A stretch of 23,723 nt of DNA from NCBI GenBank assembly GCA_043778625.1, contig JAYWFU010000060.1, forward strand, positions 1 to 23,723. Reading direction: 5' to 3'. This document shows positions 14,348 through 22,147 of this stretch, piece after piece. The first letter of the stretch is position 1; every line of letters starts with the position of its first letter. The translations under genes and the position numbers were made by a program. The notes below the pieces were generated by a model. That model saw only the letters and a program-made list of their open reading frames with translations, ran no database searches and was not told where the DNA came from. The DNA comes from JACMRI01 sp043778625. GTDB taxonomy: Bacteria; Bacteroidota; Bacteroidia; UBA4408.

Positions 14348-16744
14348 TTATTTACCCAAATATATTAAATCAAAACGGTTACGATCGTATAGAGAGCCAG
14401 CCGCTGGGGCATCCATTGTTTGCAATCCAATAACAGAGGTTAGTCTCAAGGTAATTACATCTCCCGCATTAGCGTTTATGGTGTATACATCGGTAACGTT
14501 TAGGTATCTGTTTGCCTCACAATACTGATAAGTTTCGTCGTTTGAAAACACAACACCATTGATAAGAATAGCAATATAATACGAATACTCTGCTGTAATA
14601 GGTACGTTTAAAAATGATTTAAAGTTAATTAAATAAAAGCCTGTGTAGGGTGTTGTAACAGTAGGAAAATTCATAATTATAGGCACTCCGTTAGGAAACG
14701 ATTGTGCTGCCTGTAACCTATAACTTTGGCGGTAGCCTCCTGAGGGCGTTTGCCAGTTAGCCTTACCAGTAGCATCGCTAGTTAATACTTTACCCACTCC
14801 TTGAGTGCCGTCTGTTATTTTAATAGCGCCGTTTACTTCCAGTTTTTCGGTGGGGGCGTCGGTTCCAATACCTACCCTTCCGTTTTCCATAATGTGTATA
14901 CCTCCCAAAGTAGCACTGTGCGGCACTATTGATAACCCTCCTGTTGCTACAGTAGCGTTGCCACCATCGTTGCTAAATACGATACTTTGCATAATATTAC
15001 CATTGTTAGCAGGATTATAAGAGCCTGCACCAACTTCATTGTGACTTAAATATTTAATGCCATTAGTTATTGCGAAATTACCATTAGGAGCACTAGCGGT
15101 GGAGTTTACATGTAATGGCGCAATAGGGTTAGTAGTTCCGATACCTACATTACCGTTTTGGTCTATCCTAACTCTATTTTGAATACTAGTGCTTCCGTTT
15201 GTTGTAGTGTTAAAATCAATAGCTGATCCATTATTAGTTAAAGTCCAGTTTTCGGTTGCCATGCCTGATATTTCAACTCCACCATTCCAGCCATTAGTAT
15301 AAATACTTCCGTTATATCCACCCATAGCTACACCACCCAACGTTTGGTTTAATAAAATTGCAGCACCTGAGTTAGAGCGTTGCGCAAGAAAATGGTTACG
15401 ATGAGTTAATATATTATTATCACTTGTTAGACGGACGCCCCACTCTTCACTAGTCGTAACCTGTAATTTAGCTGTTGGTGTAGCGGTATTAATCCCCACA
15501 TTACCCATACTATCTACAATCATTTTTTCGGTATTATTGGTTCTAAAGCGTAACGATTTATTATCAGTTGTGCCAAGGAAGTTAGTGTTAGGGTTAGTGC
15601 CACTGTTCCCTAACAAACTCCAGGATACATTGTTAAGTGTACTACCTAATGTGCTACCATTTTGCCATTGTGGTGCTAGCAATGCGCCTTGGCTTACTAG
15701 TATATCGCCGTTAGTGCCCGCTATGCCATTAGGCATTAGGGCAAGGTCAAACTTTAGGTTACCTGCTACATCAAGGTGTTGTGTAGGTACGGCTTGGTTT
15801 ATCCCTACAAAACCTGTGGTGTTAGCTATGGTTATTTTTTCTTGATTGTTGGCTACAATGTGTAAGTCGCGTGCGTTAAGCGTGCCTAGTTTGTTACCCA
15901 CTGGGGCATTGTTACCTTTAAGTAACCATGCTTGTGCAGCTATGCTATCAGTTATTGTTTTTGTAATATTTTGCCCACCAATGTATAGGCTATCCATGTT
16001 ACTAAAGCCACCGTTAAATGTGCTGGAGTTAATGGTATTAGTTTGTATAAAATTAGCTTTGGTGCTATCTACCGCAAGGTTATTAATGTTAGCATAGTTG
16101 GTTATACTACTATCAATTATTGCATTGTTAATGTTAGCAAGATTGGTGTTGCTAATACCTATGTTGGCTACGTTGGTAATGCTGGTGTCAATGTTAGCAA
16201 TATTAATATTTGCTTGGTTAATGGTAGCTACGTTGGTAATGCTGGTGTCTACTTTTAATAAATTAATGGTGGCATTATTAATTATGGCTACATTAGTGAT
16301 GCTGGTATCTACGGTTAATATATTTATTATGGCGTTGTTAATAGTGGTATAGTTAAACAACGAAGTATCGCCTTTTAATATATTAATAATAGTAGTAGCG
16401 TTACTGTTTAAATACTGCTTAATAGCTTTGTTTATTAGGGCGGTATCAAGTGATTTTTGGCACAGGCTTTTCCATGCCGTACCGTTGTAAAAATGATAGC
16501 AGGCACTGTCTGTATTGTATACTAGCAATGACGCCTCTGTTGTGGTAGGCGCAATTGCGTTCATTTGCACCGTATTCATGCGTGGGGCTATAAAGCCTTT
16601 ATCAGTTGCTTTTAATTCCAATATAGCTTTGCTATTAGGTGTTGTGGTACCTATACCCACGTTGTTTTGGGCGCGCGCACTTAAAAATACTGTTAGTAAC
16701 ACTAGGGTTAATGCGCTTTTGATGAGTTGTAATTGTAGTTTCAT
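14348..16744 (-). CDS. Secreted fibre-like protein with VGIGT repeats and putative jelly-roll head
   Basis: The 798-residue product has a signal peptide (cleavage after SARAQ, about 26). Five copies of a 'NVGIGTxxPxxxLxV' motif lie near residues 28, 311, 415, 532 and 623. This motif is common in large secreted Bacteroidota proteins that resemble phage tail fibres. Residues 126-225 form a strict 20-residue tandem repeat (DTSITNVATINNATINLLKV type). A 'GTQGVGKVLTSDATGKANW' linker (about 647-665) leads to a C-terminal domain (about 668-798) with a pattern like the C1q/TNF jelly roll (GFYLINF, AILINGVVF, NANAGDVITLRL, FDLIYLGK). No S74 chaperone or secretion-system sorting tag is recognised. A trimeric surface adhesin is the best guess. 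Confidence 0.75.
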   Translation of the reverse strand: MKLQLQLIKSALTLVLLTVFLSARAQNNVGIGTTTPNSKAILELKATDKGFIAPRMNTVQMNAIAPTTTEASLLVYNTDSACYHFYNGTAWKSLCQKSLDTALINKAIKQYLNSNATTIINILKGDTSLFNYTTINNAIINILTVDTSITNVAIINNATINLLKVDTSITNVATINQANINIANIDTSITNVANIGISNTNLANINNAIIDSSITNYANINNLAVDSTKANFIQTNTINSSTFNGGFSNMDSLYIGGQNITKTITDSIAAQAWLLKGNNAPVGNKLGTLNARDLHIVANNQEKITIANTTGFVGINQAVPTQHLDVAGNLKFDLALMPNGIAGTNGDILVSQGALLAPQWQNGSTLGSTLNNVSWSLLGNSGTNPNTNFLGTTDNKSLRFRTNNTEKMIVDSMGNVGINTATPTAKLQVTTSEEWGVRLTSDNNILTHRNHFLAQRSNSGAAILLNQTLGGVAMGGYNGSIYTNGWNGGVEISGMATENWTLTNNGSAIDFNTTTNGSTSIQNRVRIDQNGNVGIGTTNPIAPLHVNSTASAPNGNFAITNGIKYLSHNEVGAGSYNPANNGNIMQSIVFSNDGGNATVATGGLSIVPHSATLGGIHIMENGRVGIGTDAPTEKLEVNGAIKITDGTQGVGKVLTSDATGKANWQTPSGGYRQSYRLQAAQSFPNGVPIIMNFPTVTTPYTGFYLINFKSFLNVPITAEYSYYIAILINGVVFSNDETYQYCEANRYLNVTDVYTINANAGDVITLRLTSVIGLQTMDAPAAGSLYDRNRFDLIYLGK
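16070..16369 (-). repeat. 60-bp tandem repeat in the fibre gene
   Basis: Asp-Thr-Ser starts at residues 126, 146, 166 and 186, giving an exact 20-residue (60-base) period, followed by two decayed units around 211 and 225. Hydrophobic Ile/Val alternate with Asn/Thr as in a solenoid or a beta-fibre shaft. Confidence 0.8.
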
Positions 16745-16800
16745 AGTTAATGCTTTTTTATTGCGCTAATATACTAAAATTACTGTAATAGCGTAAGTGC

Positions 16801-16840
16801 CACCCCACCCTGCGGGCACCCCTCCATTAAATGGAGGGGA
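16801..16840. repeat. REP-like GC-rich palindrome
   Basis: CACCCCACCCTGCGGGCA is followed by a perfect 21-base palindrome (16819-16839: CCCCTCCATT, A, AATGGAGGGG). It stands out from the AT-rich surroundings. It sits 57 bases upstream of the fibre gene, and neither flank has a T-tract. It looks like a dispersed repetitive extragenic element; only a genome-wide count would show this. The rest of the 295-base gap (16745-17039) holds the slyD terminator and a 10-base direct repeat (16926-16935, 16951-16960). Confidence 0.55.
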
Positions 16841-16972
16841 TTACTTAGCGTGAGTGTGTAAGTGTGAGTATAGGGTAGTACATTCATTAAGAGTTAATTG
16901 TTGGTGGTATAAATTCACCTCCTTTGCAAAAGGTTTGTTATGCTTTGTTAGCAAAAGGTTATTGTTTGCACA

Positions 16973-17014
16973 CAACAACGCCCTACTTAACAGTATGTTA
17001 GTAGGGCGTTGTTG
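16973..17014 (-). terminator. Terminator of slyD
   Basis: A perfect 15-bp inverted repeat (16973-16987 with 17000-17014) starts 25 bases beyond the slyD stop. It is strong but lacks a long T-tract; TGTGTGC follows on the minus strand. Confidence 0.75.
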
Positions 17015-17039
17015 CGTATACTATTTAATTACGTATTTA

Positions 17040-17555
17040 TTATTCGTGTTCGTGGCCATTAGGGCCATGTGCATGCCCGTGTTCAATTTCTTCAGTTGAT
17101 GCGTCGCGTACCTCTATTACATTGCCCGTAAAGTGTAATTCTTGCCCTGCTAATGGGTGGTTAAAATCCATTTTAACAAACTCATCAGTTACCTCTAGTA
17201 CACGTCCTGTAAGGTGGTTACCATCGTTATCAGTCATTGGTAATACATTATCAACGGCTAACATTTCAGTATCAATTTTACCATCTTCGCCTTTAAATAT
17301 GTCTAAAGGTAACATGGCTATGTTTTCAACATCATGTGCACCATAGGCATCAATTGCATCAATTGTAAAATCAAAACTATCACCTATTTTTTTGCTCAAT
17401 AAGTTAGTTTCAAACGTAGGAATCATACTCCCTGTGCCAAACAACCACTGTAAAGGGCGAGTTTCGTCGGCTGTTTCTACTAATTCTTTTTGTGCGCCAG
17501 CTGGTGCTGCTTTAAGTGTGTAAGTAACACTTACTACTTTGTTGTTTTCAATCAT
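17040..17555 (-). CDS. slyD: FKBP-type peptidyl-prolyl isomerase, SlyD-like
   Basis: The 171-residue cytosolic foldase catalyses prolyl isomerisation and, in relatives, delivers nickel. The FKBP half shows VTYTLKA, then WLFGTGSMIPTFE (about 37-49), and resumes after the insert-in-flap chaperone domain (about 75-125) with DFNHPLAGQELHF (130-142), the SlyD hallmark. The tail HGHAHGPNGHEHE is His-rich, as in metal-binding SlyD. A longer frame back to 17633 would overlap the upstream gene by 53 bases and add a non-conserved N-terminus, so the Met at 17555 is used. The gene follows the nucleotidyltransferase by 25 bases and is probably cotranscribed with it. Confidence 0.92.
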   Translation of the reverse strand: MIENNKVVSVTYTLKAAPAGAQKELVETADETRPLQWLFGTGSMIPTFETNLLSKKIGDSFDFTIDAIDAYGAHDVENIAMLPLDIFKGEDGKIDTEMLAVDNVLPMTDNDGNHLTGRVLEVTDEFVKMDFNHPLAGQELHFTGNVIEVRDASTEEIEHGHAHGPNGHEHE

Positions 17556-17580
17556 TGGTGTGTTTATTTGGGGGTTAAAA

Positions 17581-18591
17581 TTAATTGTTTTGTACTGAGT
17601 AATCACCAAGACTATATTGCGCCACTTTACCATTAACGTTGGCGTAAGCGCCTATCATAGTATTGGTTATTACACTATTATTTATAGTGGTATTGTGCTG
17701 TATAATACTATTGCTAATTATAGTATTGTTAAGTGTGCAATTAGCCCCAATAGATACATGTGGCCCCACCACACAATTAGTAAGTACTACGCCACTGGCT
17801 ATATAACAGGGGCTAATTATGGTAGCGTTGTTTAGTTGTACATTATTGGCTACTAATTTTTCAGTATCTTTTTTAAATTCTAACATACGTTGGTTGGTAT
17901 ACACGGTGGCATCTTTGTTACCGCAATCAAGCCATTCGGTTACTTCGCCAGGTACAAATTTAACTCCTTTTTGGCGCATGTTTTCTAATGCGTTGGTAAG
18001 TTGGTACTCGCCCTTTTCGCTTATTTTATTATCAATTAAATACTGTAATTCGTTATTCAAATACACCCCGTCTTTAAAATAATAAATACCAATAATTGCT
18101 AAATTACTTACGGGCACAATTGGTTTTTCAACAAAATCGGTAATTATACCTGCATCATTTAATTTAACTACTCCAAACTGCGAAGGGTCTTCGATGCTTT
18201 GTACCCATATAACCCCTTCGTGGTTGGTATCCATTACAAAATCAGCTTTAAACAAAGTATCAGCAAAGGCTACTACGGTTTTACCCGTTAATAATTGCTT
18301 AGCACATAATATAGCATGCGCTGTACCTAGGGCTTCCTCCTGATAAAAAATATGGCCTACAGCACCTTGACGCTCCGCTACTTTAATAAGTAATGCTTCG
18401 GTTTCGGCACCAAAGTTCGGCCCAATTACAAAACCAATGTTTTGCACTTTTTGCCCACACACTTTAGTAATATCTTCTACTAAACGTTCTACTATGGGCT
18501 TGCCCGCCACAGGTATAAGTGGCTTAGCTATGGTTAAGGTATGGGGGCGCATGCGTTTGCCCATGCCTGCCATTGGTATAATTATGTTCAT
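17581..18591 (-). CDS. Sugar-1-phosphate nucleotidyltransferase with left-handed beta-helix tail
   Basis: The 336-residue cytosolic enzyme joins a sugar-1-phosphate to an NTP for cell-surface polysaccharide synthesis. The N-terminal Rossmann-type domain has the signature IIPMAGMGKRMRPHTLTIAKPLIPVAGKP (about 3-32). The metal-site Asp is probably D111 (FADTLF), followed by FVEKP (153-157) and WLDCGN (220-225). Residues about 250-330 form hexapeptide-like turns (IISPCYIASGVVLTNCVVGPHVSIGANC), a left-handed beta-helix that usually mediates trimer formation or carries an acyltransferase. The exact substrate (glucose, mannose or N-acetylglucosamine phosphate) cannot be read from the sequence. slyD follows it. 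Confidence 0.88.
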   Translation of the reverse strand: MNIIIPMAGMGKRMRPHTLTIAKPLIPVAGKPIVERLVEDITKVCGQKVQNIGFVIGPNFGAETEALLIKVAERQGAVGHIFYQEEALGTAHAILCAKQLLTGKTVVAFADTLFKADFVMDTNHEGVIWVQSIEDPSQFGVVKLNDAGIITDFVEKPIVPVSNLAIIGIYYFKDGVYLNNELQYLIDNKISEKGEYQLTNALENMRQKGVKFVPGEVTEWLDCGNKDATVYTNQRMLEFKKDTEKLVANNVQLNNATIISPCYIASGVVLTNCVVGPHVSIGANCTLNNTIISNSIIQHNTTINNSVITNTMIGAYANVNGKVAQYSLGDYSVQNN

Positions 18592-18613
18592 TATAATTTA
18601 AAAATTTAAAGTG

Positions 18614-18645
18614 CGAATGTATGATTTTAGCTATTTAAAAACAAA
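18614..18645 (-). promoter_or_regulatory. Promoter of the nucleotidyltransferase-slyD unit
   Basis: On the minus strand TTTG (18645-18642), 20 bases, TACATTCG (18621-18614): one mismatch from TAnnTTTG. The predicted leader is only about 15 bases. Confidence 0.5.
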
Positions 18646-18728
18646 TACGTATTTTTTTATAGTGGTAGTGTAGCTTGAGTTGTTAAAAAATTAAACCTGT
18701 TGTTAACTGTAAGTATGTATAATTGCAG

Positions 18729-18736
18729 TAATTTTG
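18729..18736 (+). promoter_or_regulatory. Candidate -7 element for sufE
   Basis: TAATTTTG matches TAnnTTTG exactly, 39 bases before the chosen sufE start. The nearest TTG (18700-18702) is 26 bases away, longer than usual. It supports the start at 18776 over 18734, which lies inside this element. Confidence 0.45.
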
Positions 18737-18775
18737 TTCTTCGTTAAACTTAACTACACCATTTTTATAATATCT

Positions 18776-19186
18776 ATGACTATATACGAAATTGAACAAG
18801 AAATAATAGAGGAGTTTGCTTTGTTTGACGATTGGATGCAACGCTACGAATATATTATTGACCTTGGAAAAAACCTACCATTAATAGCTCCCGAATTTAA
18901 AACGGAAGATTACCTTATTAAAGGCTGCCAAAGCCAACTGTGGTTGCATGCCAGCAAACAAAATGAGGTATTGTATTTTACTGCTGACAGCGACGCCATA
19001 ATTACTAAGGGTTTAGTAGCACTAATGGTGCGTGTTATGAGCGGGCAAACTCCTACTGATATAGTAACCGCTCCGCTTAATTTTATTACTCAAATAGGAT
19101 TAACCGAGCATCTATCGCCTACACGTGCTAATGGTTTGCTGGCTATGGTTAAGCAAATAAAACTGTACGCACAGGCAAGCGTGTAG
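18776..19186 (+). CDS. sufE: SufE-like cysteine desulfuration protein
   Basis: The 136-residue cytosolic protein accepts sulfur from the cysteine desulfurase SufS and passes it on for iron-sulfur cluster assembly. Residues 16-35 (LFDDWMQRYEYIIDLGKNLP) match the conserved N-terminus. Catalytic Cys51 lies in LIKGCQSQLWL, and the helical part GLVALMVRVMSGQTP follows. Length is normal. An upstream ATG at 18734 would add 14 hydrophobic residues, which is unlike the family and overlaps the promoter box. No other suf gene is in the window, so it is separate from the main suf cluster. Confidence 0.93.
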   Translation: MTIYEIEQEIIEEFALFDDWMQRYEYIIDLGKNLPLIAPEFKTEDYLIKGCQSQLWLHASKQNEVLYFTADSDAIITKGLVALMVRVMSGQTPTDIVTAPLNFITQIGLTEHLSPTRANGLLAMVKQIKLYAQASV

Positions 19187-19227
19187 TTGCAAACTATAAT
19201 TTTTTAACTTTGGCAATAATTATAGTT
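19187..19227 (+). promoter_or_regulatory. Promoter overlapped by an AT-rich inverted repeat, upstream of the stress protein
   Basis: TTG (19187-19189), 15 bases, TAACTTTG (19205-19212) is a plausible Bacteroidota promoter. Its -7 box lies in the loop of a perfect 10-bp inverted repeat (19192-19201 with 19218-19227). The repeat could be an operator, or a terminator hairpin for sufE. The leader to the next start would be about 105 bases. Confidence 0.4.
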
Positions 19228-19323
19228 AAACACCTATAATTAGGTTGGTAATTTTAACTAGCGCCAAAACAAGCATTCTTACAATTGTTACATCACATTA
19301 CTATTATTTTAATATAAAAACGT

Positions 19324-20205
19324 ATGTCATTTTCACATCTTAAAAATCGCTCCCCTTATCCTTTCGAAACAATTGCTACGGCTATAGCCTTTTCGCCACG
19401 ATGCAAGCAAATGCTAAGCGAAGCAAAGTTTTTTAAAACTATGTTTAATTGCAAATTAGTACTAATACATATTGGCGAAAAAACAATTGAAAAAGAAACG
19501 CAACTAGCTGAATATTGCACTGCTATTGGCTTGCCACATAATTCGTTTACTATGCTATGGAAAACTGGCGATGTAGTAGAGCAAATAATGGCTACCTGCA
19601 AAGACCAAGCGGTAGATTTGTTATTGATGGGAGCAATGAAAAAAGAAAACATGATGCAGTTTTACATTGGTTCTATTGCTCGTAAGCTGTGCCGTAAGGC
19701 CAAATGCTCGGTACTGCTAATTACTGCGCCTGAAGAAACACCCGTTTTTTTCAAGAAAATTGTAGTTAACCACGACGATACTCCTAAAACAAAACATACG
19801 CTTGACACGGCAATATATTTTGCACAACACCAACTTAAAACTGATTTATACTTGGTAAATGAGGTGCACCATCCAGCACTAGCATTAAGCATGGCCGATG
19901 GCAACACCGTACCCGAAGCTAAGCAAATAAAACAAGAACTATTGGGCGAAGATATTGCAGAACTTAAAGAACTGTGCGACAAACACTCGTGCGAAACTAT
20001 ACGTATGGCATCGCGTACTGTTAATGGAAAGCCAGGCTTTGCTATTGCTAACTTTGCACGTGTTAAAAAAGCGGATTTACTAGTGCTTAATTCGCCTGAT
20101 AAAAAACTAGGATTGCTAGACCGTATATTTACCCACGATATAGAACACGTACTGGCCGACTTGCCCTGCAACTTGCTAATAGTACACTCGCGTACCCATA
20201 ATTAA
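19324..20205 (+). CDS. Universal stress protein with tandem UspA domains
   Basis: The 293-residue cytosolic protein consists of two UspA folds (about 13-136 and 143-290). The first retains part of the ATP-binding signature: LLMGAMKKENMMQFYIGSIARKLCRKAKCSVLLI has the first Gly (103) and the final Gly-Ser (116-117), but Lys replaces the middle Gly. The second domain (LLVLNSPDKKLGLLDRIF, then LPCNLLIVHS) lacks the glycines and probably does not bind ATP. Such proteins often sense energy state and regulate neighbouring transporters. The cation/proton antiporter starts only 16 bases downstream, which suggests a functional link. No Shine-Dalgarno sequence is visible. Confidence 0.88.
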   Translation: MSFSHLKNRSPYPFETIATAIAFSPRCKQMLSEAKFFKTMFNCKLVLIHIGEKTIEKETQLAEYCTAIGLPHNSFTMLWKTGDVVEQIMATCKDQAVDLLLMGAMKKENMMQFYIGSIARKLCRKAKCSVLLITAPEETPVFFKKIVVNHDDTPKTKHTLDTAIYFAQHQLKTDLYLVNEVHHPALALSMADGNTVPEAKQIKQELLGEDIAELKELCDKHSCETIRMASRTVNGKPGFAIANFARVKKADLLVLNSPDKKLGLLDRIFTHDIEHVLADLPCNLLIVHSRTHN

Positions 20206-20221
20206 TAAAGTAGGTAGTTAT

Positions 20222-21445
20222 ATGAAGCACAACGACATTATATTTTTTCTTACTGCTATTAGCTTAATGCTATTGCTGTCGCGTGTGTTTTCGGAGGCGT
20301 GTCGCAAAATAAAATTCCCTATGGTTATGGGCGAATTAATTGTAGGCATACTGTTAGGGCCAACTATTTTGGGCAAAATAGCTCCTGCGGTTTCGTACCA
20401 TCTGTTTCCGTTGCAAGGCCCTATAAGCGTGGCTATGCAAGGCATTAGCACCATATCAGTAGTTATGTTACTATTTGTAGCAGGCATGGAGGTACAATTA
20501 CCCATGGTACTAAAGCAAGGCAAAGTAGCCATAACCACAGGGCTTATGGGCATGATTATACCCTTTGCATTAGGTTTTGGTATTACTTGGTATTTTCCTG
20601 AGTTGTTTCATTACAACGACGAAAAACATCACTTACTACTTGCCTTATTTATGGGTACTGCCATGAGCATCTCTGCATTGCCAGTAATAGCACGTATTTT
20701 AATGGATTTAAACTTATTCAAAACTAATATAGGTATGATAATTATTGCCAGCGCAATGTTTAACGATTTAATAGGCTGGCTAATATTTTCGGTAATATTA
20801 GGGCTTATGGGGCAAGGAGGGCATAGCATTAACATTGGCTATACTATAAGTTTAGTTATTGGTTTTGGATTATTTATGCTCACCATTGGCAAAAAAATTA
20901 TTGACAGAATGTTGCCTTGGATGCAAAACAAATTATCGTGGCCGGGCGGAGTGCTTGCTTTTTGCCTAGGTACGTGTTTTATGGCAGGTGCATTTACTGA
21001 GTTTATAGGTGTACACGCCATACTGGGTGCGTTTATTATGGGTATTGCCTTTGGCGATAGTGTACATTTAAAAGAACAAGCCCGCGAAATTATTCATCAG
21101 TTTGTAACCAATATTTTTGCCCCACTATTTTTTGTATCTATTGGATTAAAGGTAAACTTTATTGATCATTTTAGTCTTAATATAGTCTTAGTAATATTTG
21201 TAGTAGCTTGTGTGGGCAAAGTTATAGGTGCTGGACTAGGAGCACGTATGGGCGGGCTAAGCCGCAACAACGCTATAGCAGTAGGTTTTGGCTTAAACGC
21301 ACGTGGCGCTATGGAAATTATACTAGGTACATTAGCATTAAATGCAGGCTTAATATCGCAAGAAATATTTGTAGCCTTGGTAATAATGGCAATGCTTACT
21401 AGCTTGCTAAGCGCTCCGTTTATGAAAAAATTTGTTGAAGTATAA
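20222..21445 (+). CDS. CPA2-family cation/proton antiporter
   Basis: The 407-residue inner-membrane protein has about 11-12 hydrophobic helices. Family landmarks are PMVMGELIVGILLGPTILG (33-51), MSISALPVIARILMDL (148-163), the Asn-Asp pair in AMFNDLIGW (residues 181-182), which corresponds to the ion-binding pair of NapA/CHX-type exchangers, and NARGAMEIILG near the C-terminus. It ends without a TrkA-N domain, unlike KefB/C. It exchanges H+ for Na+ or K+; which ion is not readable. It lies directly after the UspA gene and 10 bases before trmD. Confidence 0.92.
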   Translation: MKHNDIIFFLTAISLMLLLSRVFSEACRKIKFPMVMGELIVGILLGPTILGKIAPAVSYHLFPLQGPISVAMQGISTISVVMLLFVAGMEVQLPMVLKQGKVAITTGLMGMIIPFALGFGITWYFPELFHYNDEKHHLLLALFMGTAMSISALPVIARILMDLNLFKTNIGMIIIASAMFNDLIGWLIFSVILGLMGQGGHSINIGYTISLVIGFGLFMLTIGKKIIDRMLPWMQNKLSWPGGVLAFCLGTCFMAGAFTEFIGVHAILGAFIMGIAFGDSVHLKEQAREIIHQFVTNIFAPLFFVSIGLKVNFIDHFSLNIVLVIFVVACVGKVIGAGLGARMGGLSRNNAIAVGFGLNARGAMEIILGTLALNAGLISQEIFVALVIMAMLTSLLSAPFMKKFVEV

Positions 21446-21455
21446 CCTGCCTCCT

Positions 21456-22130
21456 ATGCACATAGATATTATAACACTGTTTCCTGATGTGGTTCAAAAT
21501 TATTTTGAACACAGTATTATGAAACGTGCGCAAACAAAGCAACTTGCCACTATTAACGTAATTAATTTACGTGATTATAGTACCAACAAACACAAAAAAG
21601 TAGATGATTACCCCTTTGGCGGAGGTGCAGGAATGGTTATGAGCATTGAACCCATAGCCGCTTGCATTACAGCACTAAAAGCACAACGCACGTACGACGA
21701 AATAATTTTTTTGACCCCTGATGGCGAAGTATTTAATCAGCCTACGGCAAATAAATTTTCGAGCTATAAAAACATTATTATGCTTTGTGGCCATTACAAA
21801 GGTATTGATGAGCGTGCGCGCGAATTATTTATTACTAAAGAAATATCCATAGGCGATTACGTGCTTACGGGCGGAGAGCTTGCCGCATGCGTAGTGGCCG
21901 ATGCCATAATACGTGTAATGCCAGGTGTGCTTAATGATGAAACTTCTGCCTTAAGCGACAGCTTTCAGGACAACTTACTATCCGCTCCTGTATATACCCG
22001 CCCCGCTAATTATATGGGGCATACCATCCCCTCAGTATTGCTATCAGGGCACGAACTTAAAATAGCCGATTGGCGACACGAACAAGCATTAGAGCGCACG
22101 CAAGCCCGCCGCCCCGATTTGCTAACCTAA
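21456..22130 (+). CDS. trmD: tRNA (guanine-N1)-methyltransferase TrmD
   Basis: The 224-residue SPOUT enzyme methylates G37 next to the anticodon of several tRNAs and prevents frameshifting. Conserved segments are MHIDIITLFPD (1-11), DDYPFGGGAGMVM (50-62), the trefoil-knot SAM site with MLCGHYKGIDER (109-120) and IGDYVLTGGELA (132-143), and the substrate loop with D168 (ALSDSF), then RPANYMGHTIPSVLLSGHE. The Met at 21456 is chosen over 21432 because MHIDI is the universal start and the longer frame would overlap the antiporter gene. In many bacteria trmD sits with rpsP-rimM-rplS; here those are absent from both sides. Confidence 0.97.
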   Translation: MHIDIITLFPDVVQNYFEHSIMKRAQTKQLATINVINLRDYSTNKHKKVDDYPFGGGAGMVMSIEPIAACITALKAQRTYDEIIFLTPDGEVFNQPTANKFSSYKNIIMLCGHYKGIDERARELFITKEISIGDYVLTGGELAACVVADAIIRVMPGVLNDETSALSDSFQDNLLSAPVYTRPANYMGHTIPSVLLSGHELKIADWRHEQALERTQARRPDLLT

Positions 22131-22147
22131 CGTACTAAATATGCCGC

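Noticed and set aside
16926..16960. Direct repeat GCAAAAGGTT spaced 25 bases
   Set aside because: Two 10-base copies in an AT-rich spacer are not enough for a regulatory or CRISPR-like claim.
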